Shown here one piece after another: positions 20,844 through 28,619 of a DNA stretch of 64,000 nt. The DNA lies in the NCBI GenBank assembly GCA_018402545.1, contig JAGYIL010000003.1, positions 1 to 64,000 of the forward strand. The letters are read 5' to 3'. A program made the translations under genes and the position numbers. Below the pieces are notes generated by a model. It saw only the letters and a program-made list of their open reading frames with translations, ran no database searches and was not told the origin of the DNA. This DNA is from Saccharospirillum sp. (lineage in GTDB: Bacteria; Pseudomonadota; Gammaproteobacteria; Pseudomonadales; Natronospirillaceae). Position 1 is the first letter of the stretch. Every line of letters begins with the position of its first letter.

Positions 20844-21368
20844 ATGAGCCACCCTGAAGACGACAACATCGAATACGAACTGGTCAGCAAATCCGAAATG
20901 AAACGGGAAATGCACCGCTGGCAAGCCCTGGGTGAGCGCTTGCTTACGTTGCGTGCAGACCAGCTGGCCACCATTCCCATGACCGAGCGGCTGATTCAGG
21001 CGCTGGATGAGAGCAAGCGAGTCACCCAGCGCGAAGCCCGCCGCCGGCATCTGCAACTGATCGGCAAGCTGATGCGCGACAACGATGTCGATGCCATTCG
21101 CGAGGCCGTCGACCGTCTCGACCCCAGCAGTGAGGTGTATAAACGGGATCTGCAACAGGCAGAAGTCTGGCGTGAACGCCTGATTCGCGACGACAGCGCT
21201 GAAAACAACTGGTTCGAAACCTACCCGAACACCGACCGCCAGCCCTTCCGCTCACTGGTGCGGGCGGCACGCAAGGAGCAACCGGACGACCCGGAAGCCC
21301 CAATACGCGGCGGTAAGAACAGTAAGCGGTTGTTGCGCTGGATTAAAGAGACGCTGGCAGAAAAATAA
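20844..21368 (+). CDS. darP: Ribosome-associated protein DarP (YjgA, DUF615)
   Basis: A 174-residue all-helical, highly charged protein of the DUF615/YjgA family, which binds late 50S ribosome precursors and helps assembly. It shows the family's opening SKSEMKREMHRWQALGERL and the helix RREARRRHLQLIGKLMR in variant form. It is preceded by a weak AGAG ribosome site. It usually neighbours pmbA, which I do not see here. Plain membership of the family is clear; the exact role in this organism is inferred. Confidence 0.9.
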   Translation: MSHPEDDNIEYELVSKSEMKREMHRWQALGERLLTLRADQLATIPMTERLIQALDESKRVTQREARRRHLQLIGKLMRDNDVDAIREAVDRLDPSSEVYKRDLQQAEVWRERLIRDDSAENNWFETYPNTDRQPFRSLVRAARKEQPDDPEAPIRGGKNSKRLLRWIKETLAEK

Positions 21369-21378
21369 TCATCCAGCG

Positions 21379-21408
21379 TGATCCGGATACTGAGCGCTGA
21401 CGTATCTT
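21379..21408 (+). promoter_or_regulatory. Candidate ECF self-promoter upstream of the sigma/ChrR pair
   Basis: TGATCC (21379-21384) is separated by 18 bases from TATCTT (21403-21408), and the sigma gene starts 30 bases downstream. TGATCC at -35 is the element recognised by RpoE in the RpoE-ChrR singlet-oxygen system of Rhodobacter; the -10 match is only partial. Positive autoregulation of the pair is the family norm. Confidence 0.55.
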
Positions 21409-21437
21409 AGCCTGAGACTCCATCAACAGGTTTAAAA

Positions 21438-22067
21438 ATGTCAGCGGCCAATGTAATCTCGATTCTTTCATCGAAAAAAGCACGCACTATGACACAGACG
21501 AGCCAAACAGCCGACGAGTGGGCGGATCTGCTCGAGGCCGTGGCCCGACGGCAGGACACCAAAGCCTTTGAGGCTCTGTTCAAGCATTTTGCCCCCCTGA
21601 TTAAAGCCTTCGCGCTGTCTTCCGGCTTGCACAGCCAGGGCGATCACCTGCCTGAAGAGCTGGTTCAGGATGTCATGCTTGCCATCTGGCGCAAGTCGGC
21701 ATCCTACGACAGACGCAAGGCGGCACCGTCAACCTGGATCTTTACCATTGCCCGTAACCAGCGTATCGACATGCTGCGTCGCCTGAACAAATACCGGGCC
21801 GACGTCTCTGCCGATGCGATCTGGGACCTGGAGTCCGATACCGAACTGTTTGGTGAAATCCGACAGTCGCGCATTCAGGACAAGGTAAAAGCGGGTCTCT
21901 ATGAGCTTCCGGTCGACCAGCGCCAGGTCATGGCCAAGGTCTTTCTGGAAGACAAAAGCCACCAGGAGGTTGCCGACGAAATGAAGCTGCCCCTGGGTAC
22001 CGTCAAGAGCCGGGTTCGCCTGGCAATGAAAAAGATGAAACTTTCGTTAGAGGCACTCGATCTATGA
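21438..22067 (+). CDS. rpoE: ECF RNA polymerase sigma factor, RpoE/ChrR-partnered type
   Basis: A 209-residue group IV sigma factor with sigma-2 (about residues 45-115: EELVQDVMLAIWRK for core and -10 recognition, STWIFTIARNQRIDMLRR) and sigma-4 (about 145-205: LPVDQRQVMAKVFLEDKSHQEVADEMKLPLGTVKSR in outline, the -35 helix-turn-helix). ATG 21438 has AGG 7 bases upstream; ATG 21489 is an alternative without a clear ribosome site. Its stop overlaps the next start as ATGA, and that gene is a ChrR anti-sigma factor, placing it in the group that responds to singlet oxygen in photosynthetic relatives. This is not the RseA-controlled envelope-stress sigma factor. Confidence 0.87.
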   Translation: MSAANVISILSSKKARTMTQTSQTADEWADLLEAVARRQDTKAFEALFKHFAPLIKAFALSSGLHSQGDHLPEELVQDVMLAIWRKSASYDRRKAAPSTWIFTIARNQRIDMLRRLNKYRADVSADAIWDLESDTELFGEIRQSRIQDKVKAGLYELPVDQRQVMAKVFLEDKSHQEVADEMKLPLGTVKSRVRLAMKKMKLSLEALDL

Positions 22068-22708
22068 GTCAGTGGCACCCGCAACCCGATCAACTTGTGG
22101 AATTTGCAGCCGGTACCTGCCACACCGGCATGAGTGTGGCGATCTCTGTACACCTGCATTACTGCCCCCAGTGTCGTGCTGCTCTGAGTGAGTTAGAGAG
22201 CACCTCTGCAGTTCTGTTTGAACAGCAGGCGGCCGTACCGGTAAAAGATTCCGCTTTCGACCAACTGATGCAACGCATACAGCAGGAGCCTGCGACTAAA
22301 CCGGAACCTACGCCCGTGTTGAGCAACCGCTTTCCCAAAGCGCTGGCCACACTGCTGCCTGCCTCGCTGGATGAGCTGGACTGGCGCCAGCCGATGAAAA
22401 ACCTGCGCGTCAGTCACCTGATGACCGACGAAAGCGGCATGATCATTGGTCTGCACCACATGAAAGCCGGTGGCCGTGTACCGAACCATTACCACCGGGG
22501 TGAAGAAATCAGTGTCGTACTGGAAGGCGGTTTCTCAGACCAGCTCGGCTCCTACGGTGCCGGCGACTTTATCATGCGTACTCCGAGTGACACCCACTCG
22601 CCTCGGGCCGATGCCCACGAAGACTGCCTGATGCTCTCGGTCGTCGCCGCTCCGGTCAAGTTAACCGGCGCACTGGGCTGGCTTTTGAATCCTTTCCTGA
22701 AGCCCTGA
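22064..22708 (+). CDS. chrR: ChrR-family zinc anti-sigma factor with cupin domain
   Basis: A 214-residue cytoplasmic anti-sigma factor. The N-terminal zinc anti-sigma domain has H5, H30, C34 and C37, that is HxxxCxxC in HLHYCPQC plus the distal histidine, as in ChrR. The C-terminal cupin (about residues 105-205) has HYHRGEE and a late DTHSPRA, likely a second metal site. In the family the anti-sigma domain holds the ECF factor inactive and the cupin senses singlet oxygen or organic peroxides. Coupled by ATGA overlap to the sigma gene and followed by a strong terminator, so this is a two-gene operon. Confidence 0.88.
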   Translation: MSQWHPQPDQLVEFAAGTCHTGMSVAISVHLHYCPQCRAALSELESTSAVLFEQQAAVPVKDSAFDQLMQRIQQEPATKPEPTPVLSNRFPKALATLLPASLDELDWRQPMKNLRVSHLMTDESGMIIGLHHMKAGGRVPNHYHRGEEISVVLEGGFSDQLGSYGAGDFIMRTPSDTHSPRADAHEDCLMLSVVAAPVKLTGALGWLLNPFLKP

Positions 22709-22736
22709 TCTGGCATCATCTGGCACCCAAAGAAAA

Positions 22737-22759
22737 CCCCGGCTTTGCCGGGGTTTTTT
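22737..22759. terminator. Bidirectional intrinsic terminator between chrR and dld
   Basis: A 7-base perfect stem (CCCCGGC, 22737-22743, with GCCGGGG, 22747-22753) and TTT loop is followed by six T and preceded by four A, so it can stop transcription arriving from either side. It lies between the convergent stops of chrR and dld. Confidence 0.9.
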
Positions 22760-22761
22760 GT

Positions 22762-25575
22762 TTAACCGGCCCGGTCAGATTGCCGGTCAAGCACTTCGAA
22801 CAGCGAAAAATAGGTCAGCCCACTGTGCTGACTGAGCCCGATTTCACAAGTCCGGCTGGTGGAAATACCATAAAGGCAATCGCTGACCGACTCAGCCAGA
22901 TGACGCAAGGAAGACGCATTCAGTTCCGGTTGCGAGAACCCCTTGTCACCGGCAAACCCGCAACAGGCCATGCCCTCTGGCTGCACCCAGTGCGGCGCCA
23001 CCGCGTTCAACACCCGCTGAAAACTGGCTTCTATACCCTGTTTCTGCACGCTGCAGGTTGTATGAACCGCTACGCGACCAGTCTCGGGTTGAATAACCAA
23101 CCGGTCCAGCAGGAACCGGTCAATAAAATCGACGCTGTCATAAAACTGAATGCCGCGTGCCTGTGCATCGGCCCGCACCCGCAAACTGCAAGGGCTGGTG
23201 TCGGCCAGCACCGGAAAGCGACCACCACTGGAGACTTCCCAGAGTTCGTCGACCAACTCCCGGCGCTGCTGCTCGGCCACGTCGACATGCCCCTTGGAAT
23301 GAAACGGCTGGCCACAGCACAGGCCCCGGGTCGGCTGTGGCACCACCACTGCCAGCCCGGCCTTGCGCAGAACGCTCAGCGCAGCGGCGGGCACTGGCTG
23401 ACGCCCGTCGCCCAATGCCGGGCCCATGACCTGGGTGACGCAGGCCGCCCAGTAAACGACTGTATCCATATCGGTGGGACGCGTCTGGCGTATGGGTGCA
23501 TACACTGGGCGAGCAGCCCCTGGTGTTGTCGATGGCCAGAGCGGCGTTCGCCCGCTACTGAGTCGCCGCATTGACGCCGAATATCGCTCGAGCCGCTGCG
23601 CCCCGGCCAGGCGCTGTAACCCCTGGGCAGCCCACAAACTGCCGCGCGTGAGCGTGGCCAGGGTAGCAAAGTGACGCCCCATAAAGCGCGCCAGCCGGCC
23701 ATAACGGTGATTGTTGCGCTGGCGCAGACTCAGTACCAGCTCCCCGGTGTTAATACCCACCGGACAGCGCAGTTCGCACAACCCCGTCGCTGCACAGGTG
23801 TCGATACCCTGATAATTGAAGGCTTTTTGCCACTGCGGATCAATGCCCTCGTCACGACTTTGCCGCTGTAACTCCCGGTACAGGGTGATGCGCTGACGTG
23901 GCGTCAGCGTCAGATCCCGTGACGGACACACCGGCTCGCAGAAACCGCACTCGATGCAGGTATCGACGATCGGATCGGCCGCAGGCAGGGCTTTCAGATG
24001 TTGGATATGGGCTTTGGGGTCATCATTCAGAATCACCCCGGGGTTGAGAATGCCAGCAGGATCAAATACCTGCTTGATGCGTTTCATCAGCCCGTAGGCA
24101 TCTTCACCCCACTCTTTTACGACAAAAGGGGCCATATTGCGCCCGGTACCATGCTCGGCCTTCAACGAGCCTTGCAACGAGCCAGTCACCACTTCGGTGA
24201 TGTCCTGCATAAAGGCATCGTAACGGGCAACTTCACCGGGCGCTTCAAACCCCTGGGTAAACACAAAATGCAGGTTGCCTTCCAATGCGTGGCCAAAAAT
24301 GATCGCTTCGGTATAGCCATGACGATCAAACAGAGCCTGTAGTGCGGCCACCCCTTCCGCCAGGCGTTCGACAGGAAAAGCGACATCTTCAATAATCACG
24401 GTGGTACCCGTCGCGCGCATGGCACCCACGGCAGGAAAGGTACCTTTGCGCAGATTCCAGTACTGGGCGATGCGCAGGCTATCGCGGGTAAAACCGGTAC
24501 TGCGCCAGCCTGACGGGAAGTGATCCAGCGCCGCCATCACCTGGTCACATTGACCAGTCAGTGCGTCGGCCATCTCAGCGCGAACATCCACCAGCAGCAA
24601 GCCGCCTGCTGGCGGTAACTGTCGCGCAAACTCAGGCAGGCCGGGCATGTGCGCCACCGATTCGATGGCACGCCGGTCGAGCAGTTCCACGGCATCTACA
24701 GGACAGGACCGCAAGGCGGTAACCGCCCGGGCACACAGATCCAGATCGTCAAACCCGATCATGATTGAGGCCCGATGGGGCCAGTCTGGTACGGTATTCA
24801 GGCTGACTTCGCTGATGAACCCCAGGGTGCCCTCAGAGCCCACCATCAGATGCGTCAGCATGTCGATAGGGTCATCAAAATCGAGCAGTGCATTCAGGCC
24901 GTAGCCAGTGGTGTTCTTTAACCGATATTTGTGTCGAACGCGCTCGGCCAGGGTGGTGTTGGCCTTCAGATCAGCCGACAGTTCGCCCAGTTTATCCAGA
25001 AAACAGCCGTGGCTGGAGCGAAACTCGGCAACGCTGCCTGGGTCCCGGCTATCAATGATACTGCCATCGGCCAGCACGACGCGCATCCCGGCCAGGGTGT
25101 GGTAGCTGTTATGGCGTGTACCGCAGCACATGCCGCTGGCATTGTTGGCGACAATACCGCCCATTTTGCAACTGTTTATCGAAGCCGGGTCCGGTCCGAT
25201 CTTTCGACCATAGGGCTTGAGACGCTGATTCACGTCGGCTCCGATCAGATCGGGCTGCAGGTGCACCCGCTCTCCCAAGGGGTCGATGCGACAACCACGC
25301 CACTGATCGGTCAGAACCACCAATACCGAATCGGTCACCGCCTGACCGGACAAGCTGGTACCGGCCGCACGGAACGTCACGGGGACCTGGCATAGCTGGG
25401 CCTGCACCAGCAGAAAACTCAGTTCCGCCTCCGTTTCAACGGCCACAATCAATTTGGGGGTCAGCCGATAGAAACTGGCATCAGTACCCAGGGCAAAACA
25501 GCGCATCGGGTCGGTGGTCAGACGCGACTCAGGCAAGCGGTGCTTCAGTGCGCGAATAAAGCGATCAATCGTCAT
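22762..25575 (-). CDS. dld: FAD/Fe-S D-lactate dehydrogenase (GlcD-GlcF-like fusion)
   Basis: A 937-residue fusion of an FAD-binding oxidase (about residues 20-520; FRAAGTSLSGQAV, GGIVANNASGMCCGTRHNSY, VGSEGTLGFISEV) with a ferredoxin-like and CCG-domain half. Cluster motifs CIECGFCEPVCPS and TGLCELRCPVGIN are present, then two cysteine-rich CCG segments (GLCCGQPFHSKG, MACCGFAGDKGF). This is the quinone-linked D-lactate dehydrogenase layout of Pseudomonas lld loci (about 938 residues). ATG 25575 has AGGA 6 bases upstream. It is divergent from an LldR-type regulator. Oxidation of another D-2-hydroxyacid such as glycolate is possible. The usual lldP permease and lldD are absent. Confidence 0.85.
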   Translation of the reverse strand: MTIDRFIRALKHRLPESRLTTDPMRCFALGTDASFYRLTPKLIVAVETEAELSFLLVQAQLCQVPVTFRAAGTSLSGQAVTDSVLVVLTDQWRGCRIDPLGERVHLQPDLIGADVNQRLKPYGRKIGPDPASINSCKMGGIVANNASGMCCGTRHNSYHTLAGMRVVLADGSIIDSRDPGSVAEFRSSHGCFLDKLGELSADLKANTTLAERVRHKYRLKNTTGYGLNALLDFDDPIDMLTHLMVGSEGTLGFISEVSLNTVPDWPHRASIMIGFDDLDLCARAVTALRSCPVDAVELLDRRAIESVAHMPGLPEFARQLPPAGGLLLVDVRAEMADALTGQCDQVMAALDHFPSGWRSTGFTRDSLRIAQYWNLRKGTFPAVGAMRATGTTVIIEDVAFPVERLAEGVAALQALFDRHGYTEAIIFGHALEGNLHFVFTQGFEAPGEVARYDAFMQDITEVVTGSLQGSLKAEHGTGRNMAPFVVKEWGEDAYGLMKRIKQVFDPAGILNPGVILNDDPKAHIQHLKALPAADPIVDTCIECGFCEPVCPSRDLTLTPRQRITLYRELQRQSRDEGIDPQWQKAFNYQGIDTCAATGLCELRCPVGINTGELVLSLRQRNNHRYGRLARFMGRHFATLATLTRGSLWAAQGLQRLAGAQRLERYSASMRRLSSGRTPLWPSTTPGAARPVYAPIRQTRPTDMDTVVYWAACVTQVMGPALGDGRQPVPAAALSVLRKAGLAVVVPQPTRGLCCGQPFHSKGHVDVAEQQRRELVDELWEVSSGGRFPVLADTSPCSLRVRADAQARGIQFYDSVDFIDRFLLDRLVIQPETGRVAVHTTCSVQKQGIEASFQRVLNAVAPHWVQPEGMACCGFAGDKGFSQPELNASSLRHLAESVSDCLYGISTSRTCEIGLSQHSGLTYFSLFEVLDRQSDRAG

Positions 25576-25748
25576 AACCGGTCCTGTTCTGGCGTTTGTT
25601 GTTATCAGTGAAGGGTCGTTTGGCAATTAAGGTGCCATGTCCGTCAACAAAAAACCTCTCCCTACAGGGCCCCCGTTTCTTAAAAGTGCGCCGGTGCGCC
25701 ACAAAAAGCCGTAAACTGGGGAGCATCAACAACCCGCCTTTTTAAAAG

Positions 25749-25759
25749 TGGTCAGACCA
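25749..25759. promoter_or_regulatory. Palindromic FadR/LldR-type operator
   Basis: TGGTCAGACCA is a perfect palindrome of the TGGTnnnACCA type bound by FadR-subfamily GntR regulators such as LldR. It directly abuts the A of the lldR ATG at 25760 and sits in the dld-lldR divergent gap. Binding here would repress lldR itself; effect on dld depends on the dld promoter, which I cannot place. Confidence 0.7.
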
Positions 25760-26491
25760 ATGACAATACGCAGGATAGACCGGCTCTGCCAGTTGCTGAA
25801 CCAGCAACTGCTGGACGGCGATCTGAAACCGGGAGACAAGCTGCCCTCGGAGCGCCAACTGGCGATGCGCTTTGAAACCAGCCGGCCACTGGTCCGTGAA
25901 GCGCTGCAGCAACTTAAAGGGCTGGGCATCATCGAAAGTCGCCAGGGGGGCGGCACCTATGTATGCCAGAACTACGCTGAACCGGCCGGTTCACCTCTGT
26001 CATCTCTGCTCGGCCAACGTCAGGATCCGGTGCGGCTGAATGCCGAACTACTGGAATATCGCATCACCATTGAAGCACGGTGCGCGGCGCTGGCGGCCGA
26101 ACGCGCCACCGTCGACGACCTGCAACGCCTGGATCTGGCCTACCAGCATTTGCGCAAGGCGCATCACCAGCGGGATCTCGACGCCGAAGCACAGGCCGAC
26201 GCCCGGTTTCACCTCGCCATTGCCGCCGCCAGCCACAACCGCGTTTTTCTGCAGACGTTGCAGGGCCTGTTTGGTTTGCTCAAGAACAACGTCATCACCA
26301 ACATCGGCGGGCTCAGCAGTCACCCTGATATCAGGGCGCGCCTGATGGGCCAGCATGCCCGCCTGTTTGAGGCTATCTACCAGCGCAAACCAGAAGCCGC
26401 GCAAGCGGCCATGGAAGAGCACCTCGCTTATGTCAGGGAATTCTCAGACCAGCTCAGCCGTGAACGCCAGCGCCTGAGAGGCTCTGGCTAG
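25760..26491 (+). CDS. lldR: GntR/FadR-family regulator, LldR-like
   Basis: A 243-residue transcription factor with an N-terminal winged helix (residues 1-75; KLPSERQLAMRFETSRPLVREALQQL in outline) and a C-terminal FCD ligand domain (about 90-225; ADARFHLAIAAASHN with the metal-binding Asp/His pattern). The FCD part closely follows LldR, the lactate-responsive regulator, and the gene is divergent from a D-lactate dehydrogenase. ATG 25760 gives the family N-terminus but has no Shine-Dalgarno because the operator occupies that place; GTG 25748 would add four residues. The 3' end overlaps elaA by 38 bases on the other strand. Confidence 0.82.
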   Translation: MTIRRIDRLCQLLNQQLLDGDLKPGDKLPSERQLAMRFETSRPLVREALQQLKGLGIIESRQGGGTYVCQNYAEPAGSPLSSLLGQRQDPVRLNAELLEYRITIEARCAALAAERATVDDLQRLDLAYQHLRKAHHQRDLDAEAQADARFHLAIAAASHNRVFLQTLQGLFGLLKNNVITNIGGLSSHPDIRARLMGQHARLFEAIYQRKPEAAQAAMEEHLAYVREFSDQLSRERQRLRGSG

Positions 26492-26960
26492 GCGAACGCT
26501 GCATCCACTGATGCTCGATGTCATCTTCTAGGTATCGATCCCCAACCGGCTCGAAGCCAAAGGATTGATAGAACGGAACAAGGTGCGCCTGAGCACCCAG
26601 CGCCAGGCCAGAATCGGGAAACAGTGTGGTCATGGCATTGACGGCTTCACGCATCAGCTCCCGGCCCAGCCCCTGACCGCGGGCATTGGCCCGGGTAACC
26701 ACCCGGCCAATTGCTGGCCAGTCGCCAGCGACACCGGGCGGCAGCAGCCGGGCGACTGCCACCAACTCACCTTCCCGGTAACCGAGCAGATGCCAGGCCA
26801 GGTCATCCAGACCGTCGGCGTCCTGGTACGGGCAGTTCTGTTCCACCACAAACACGGCGGCACGCAGTGCCAGCACATCGTACAGGGTGCGCGTATCGAG
26901 CTGTTCAAACGTCAGGCATTGCCAGGTGCAGCCCTGACCGGTTACCGGTTCGTGAATCAC
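26454..26960 (-). CDS. elaA: GNAT acetyltransferase, ElaA family
   Basis: A 168-residue Gcn5-related N-acetyltransferase of the ElaA type. The opening LYDVLALRAAVFVVEQNCPYQDADGLD in outline is diagnostic for this subgroup, and RVVTRANARGQGLGRELM is the acetyl-CoA loop (R/Q-x-x-G-x-G/A). Substrate unknown. GTG 26960 overlaps the ribE stop (GTGA). It converges on lldR with a 38-base overlap of coding ends. Confidence 0.87.
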   Translation of the reverse strand: MIHEPVTGQGCTWQCLTFEQLDTRTLYDVLALRAAVFVVEQNCPYQDADGLDDLAWHLLGYREGELVAVARLLPPGVAGDWPAIGRVVTRANARGQGLGRELMREAVNAMTTLFPDSGLALGAQAHLVPFYQSFGFEPVGDRYLEDDIEHQWMQRSPSQSLSGAGVHG

Positions 26961-27568
26961 AGCTGGCCCGCCGCTTTCATCCTGCCCAGGGTGTCGACAA
27001 TGGCCTGGGTATGGGCATCGAACTCCACATTGACCCGGTCGCCGACTCTGGCTTCGCCAAAGGTGGTCACCCCCAGCGTCTCGGGAATCAGAAAAACATT
27101 AAACCGGTCGTCGCGGACTTCGCCGATGGTCAGACTGCAGCCATTCAAACCCACATACCCCTTGGGGAAGAGATAGCGCCGCTGTTCAGCATCAATGCCA
27201 AACCAGAGGATGCAATTATTCTCGGGGCGTTCAATATCCAGAATCGGAACCGTGTGGTGTACATGCCCCGACATCACATGGCCACCGATGTCATCGCCGA
27301 AGCGGGCCGCCCGCTCAACATTGACCAGGTCGCCGTCGCTCAGGTCTGCCAGGTTGGTGACCCTCAGCGTTTCCATCATCACATCAAAATAAGCACGCTC
27401 ACCCTGTTGCCGGGTAACCGTCAGACAGGCACCGTTCAGAGCAATACTGGCGCCAATGGCCAGGCCCTCGGTCTGTTTGGCCGTCAGCGGCACCGACAAG
27501 GTCCATAACTGGGGCAAACGAGTCTCGATGGTGACCGGTGCCCGGTTTTGCACTATTCCTGAAAACAT
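26957..27568 (-). CDS. ribE: Riboflavin synthase alpha chain
   Basis: A 203-residue trimeric riboflavin synthase with two lumazine-binding repeats (about 1-90 and 95-190). It begins MFSGIVQ, contains the ALNGACLTVT and GLNGCSLTIG pair (one per barrel) and GHVMSGHVHHT. ATG 27568 has GAGGA 5 bases upstream; an upstream in-frame codon would add 20 unconserved residues. No FMN riboswitch structure is apparent in the 71 bases before it. It lies downstream of bax and is coupled to elaA; neither is a riboflavin gene. Confidence 0.93.
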   Translation of the reverse strand: MFSGIVQNRAPVTIETRLPQLWTLSVPLTAKQTEGLAIGASIALNGACLTVTRQQGERAYFDVMMETLRVTNLADLSDGDLVNVERAARFGDDIGGHVMSGHVHHTVPILDIERPENNCILWFGIDAEQRRYLFPKGYVGLNGCSLTIGEVRDDRFNVFLIPETLGVTTFGEARVGDRVNVEFDAHTQAIVDTLGRMKAAGQL

Positions 27569-27639
27569 GAGATTCCTCGGGGGTACGAAACAGTCGCCTG
27601 TTTTAAGGCTTTCATACCCCAAAGGCAAGGGAGACCGGG

Positions 27640-28422
27640 CTAATTAGCCGCGTAAAAGGGACGTTGGTCGTATTCGGTCAGCTCGTTGTGAGTGATCATT
27701 TCCGTCAGCTCGCGAATGTACTCTTCTCCACGAATGGAGTAGCCCTCAAGCCCCCAGACCAGCATCAGGGAGGAGGCTGGTTCACCGAGATAGCGCAGCT
27801 CAGAGCGAATATTGCGCATTTCCCGGTAAGGCGGGTGGGTATTCACGTTCTGGAAATAGGACTCTACCGATTCGGCTACGTCTTCGAACAGCTTTACCTC
27901 ATAGCGCTCACCTTCCGGTCGACCCGCTGGCACGAGGCCACAGCCTTCAGCAAAACACCACTGCCCGAACAGATTATTTCCTTCAACGGCAAACCGGCTG
28001 GTGCCCCAGGCGCTTTCATTGGCTGCCTGAGCGAGCACCAGCGAGGCCGGAATAACATCGACGCGGTTGAGCATCTGGTTGAAGTAGGCATCGCTGCCAG
28101 GAGTGTCCTCTACTTCGTAGTCACGCCCCAACTGGGCTAGATAGGATGCCTGCCAGGGCGCTGCCGTTTTGCCCTGAGCCAGATCAGTCTGCATCTGCAA
28201 CAACCAGATGCGTTCCGCCACAATGCGCTGATTGACACGCTGAATGATGGGGTTCAAAAAATCAAAAAACACCTGTTTTTTGGTCGCAACGTCATCAATA
28301 CTTGCCATGTCTGGCAAGTTTGAATCGACCGATTCCAGTTGCCCGGGCGCTTCCGCCCACACCAGAGCTACTGGCAAAACCAATAGCAGTAAAGTCGCGA
28401 CCCAAATCCCTGGATTCCACAT
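27640..28422 (-). CDS. bax: Bax-like secreted glucosaminidase-domain protein
   Basis: A 260-residue protein with an N-terminal signal sequence (hydrophobic core about residues 5-22, likely cleavage after WAEA) and a GH73-type N-acetylglucosaminidase domain like those in Bax and FlgJ. The catalytic glutamate lies in AANESAWGTSRFA; NNLFGQWC follows. Its predicted role is peptidoglycan trimming in the periplasm. A good promoter lies upstream. ribE follows 71 bases later on the same strand. Confidence 0.88.
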   Translation of the reverse strand: MWNPGIWVATLLLLVLPVALVWAEAPGQLESVDSNLPDMASIDDVATKKQVFFDFLNPIIQRVNQRIVAERIWLLQMQTDLAQGKTAAPWQASYLAQLGRDYEVEDTPGSDAYFNQMLNRVDVIPASLVLAQAANESAWGTSRFAVEGNNLFGQWCFAEGCGLVPAGRPEGERYEVKLFEDVAESVESYFQNVNTHPPYREMRNIRSELRYLGEPASSLMLVWGLEGYSIRGEEYIRELTEMITHNELTEYDQRPFYAAN

Positions 28423-28470
28423 AATTGTTTCCGTCGTTTTAATGCCGTTAATGAATTTACAAGCCGCGTG

Positions 28471-28498
28471 AGTATAGAGTGACCTGTACGATAATCAA
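28471..28498 (-). promoter_or_regulatory. Sigma-70 promoter for bax
   Basis: On the minus strand TTGATT (28498-28493), 16-base spacer, TATACT (28476-28471), 49 bases before the bax ATG. Confidence 0.6.
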
Positions 28499-28552
28499 CC
28501 AACACTCACTCAGACCACAGAGGGTTCGAGGTAGCTTGACGTATCGGATCAC

Positions 28553-28581
28553 TTGACTTTCCCCCTGCGGGAAGGTCTAAA
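28553..28581 (+). promoter_or_regulatory. Candidate sigma-70 promoter for the broken MFS gene
   Basis: TTGACT (28553-28558), 17-base spacer, TCTAAA (28576-28581), 38 bases before the ATG. The -10 is a modest match. Confidence 0.4.
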
Positions 28582-28619
28582 CACTGTCAGAAAGGCTAAT
28601 CAGGAAAGAGTAAACCACG

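Noticed and set aside
20611-20847. A 78-codon frame between ptsO and darP
   Set aside because: No ribosome site, no domain, and it ends inside the darP start region; composition is non-coding-like.
27569-27639. FMN riboswitch upstream of ribE
   Set aside because: Only 71 bases are available and none of the conserved FMN-aptamer segments can be seen.
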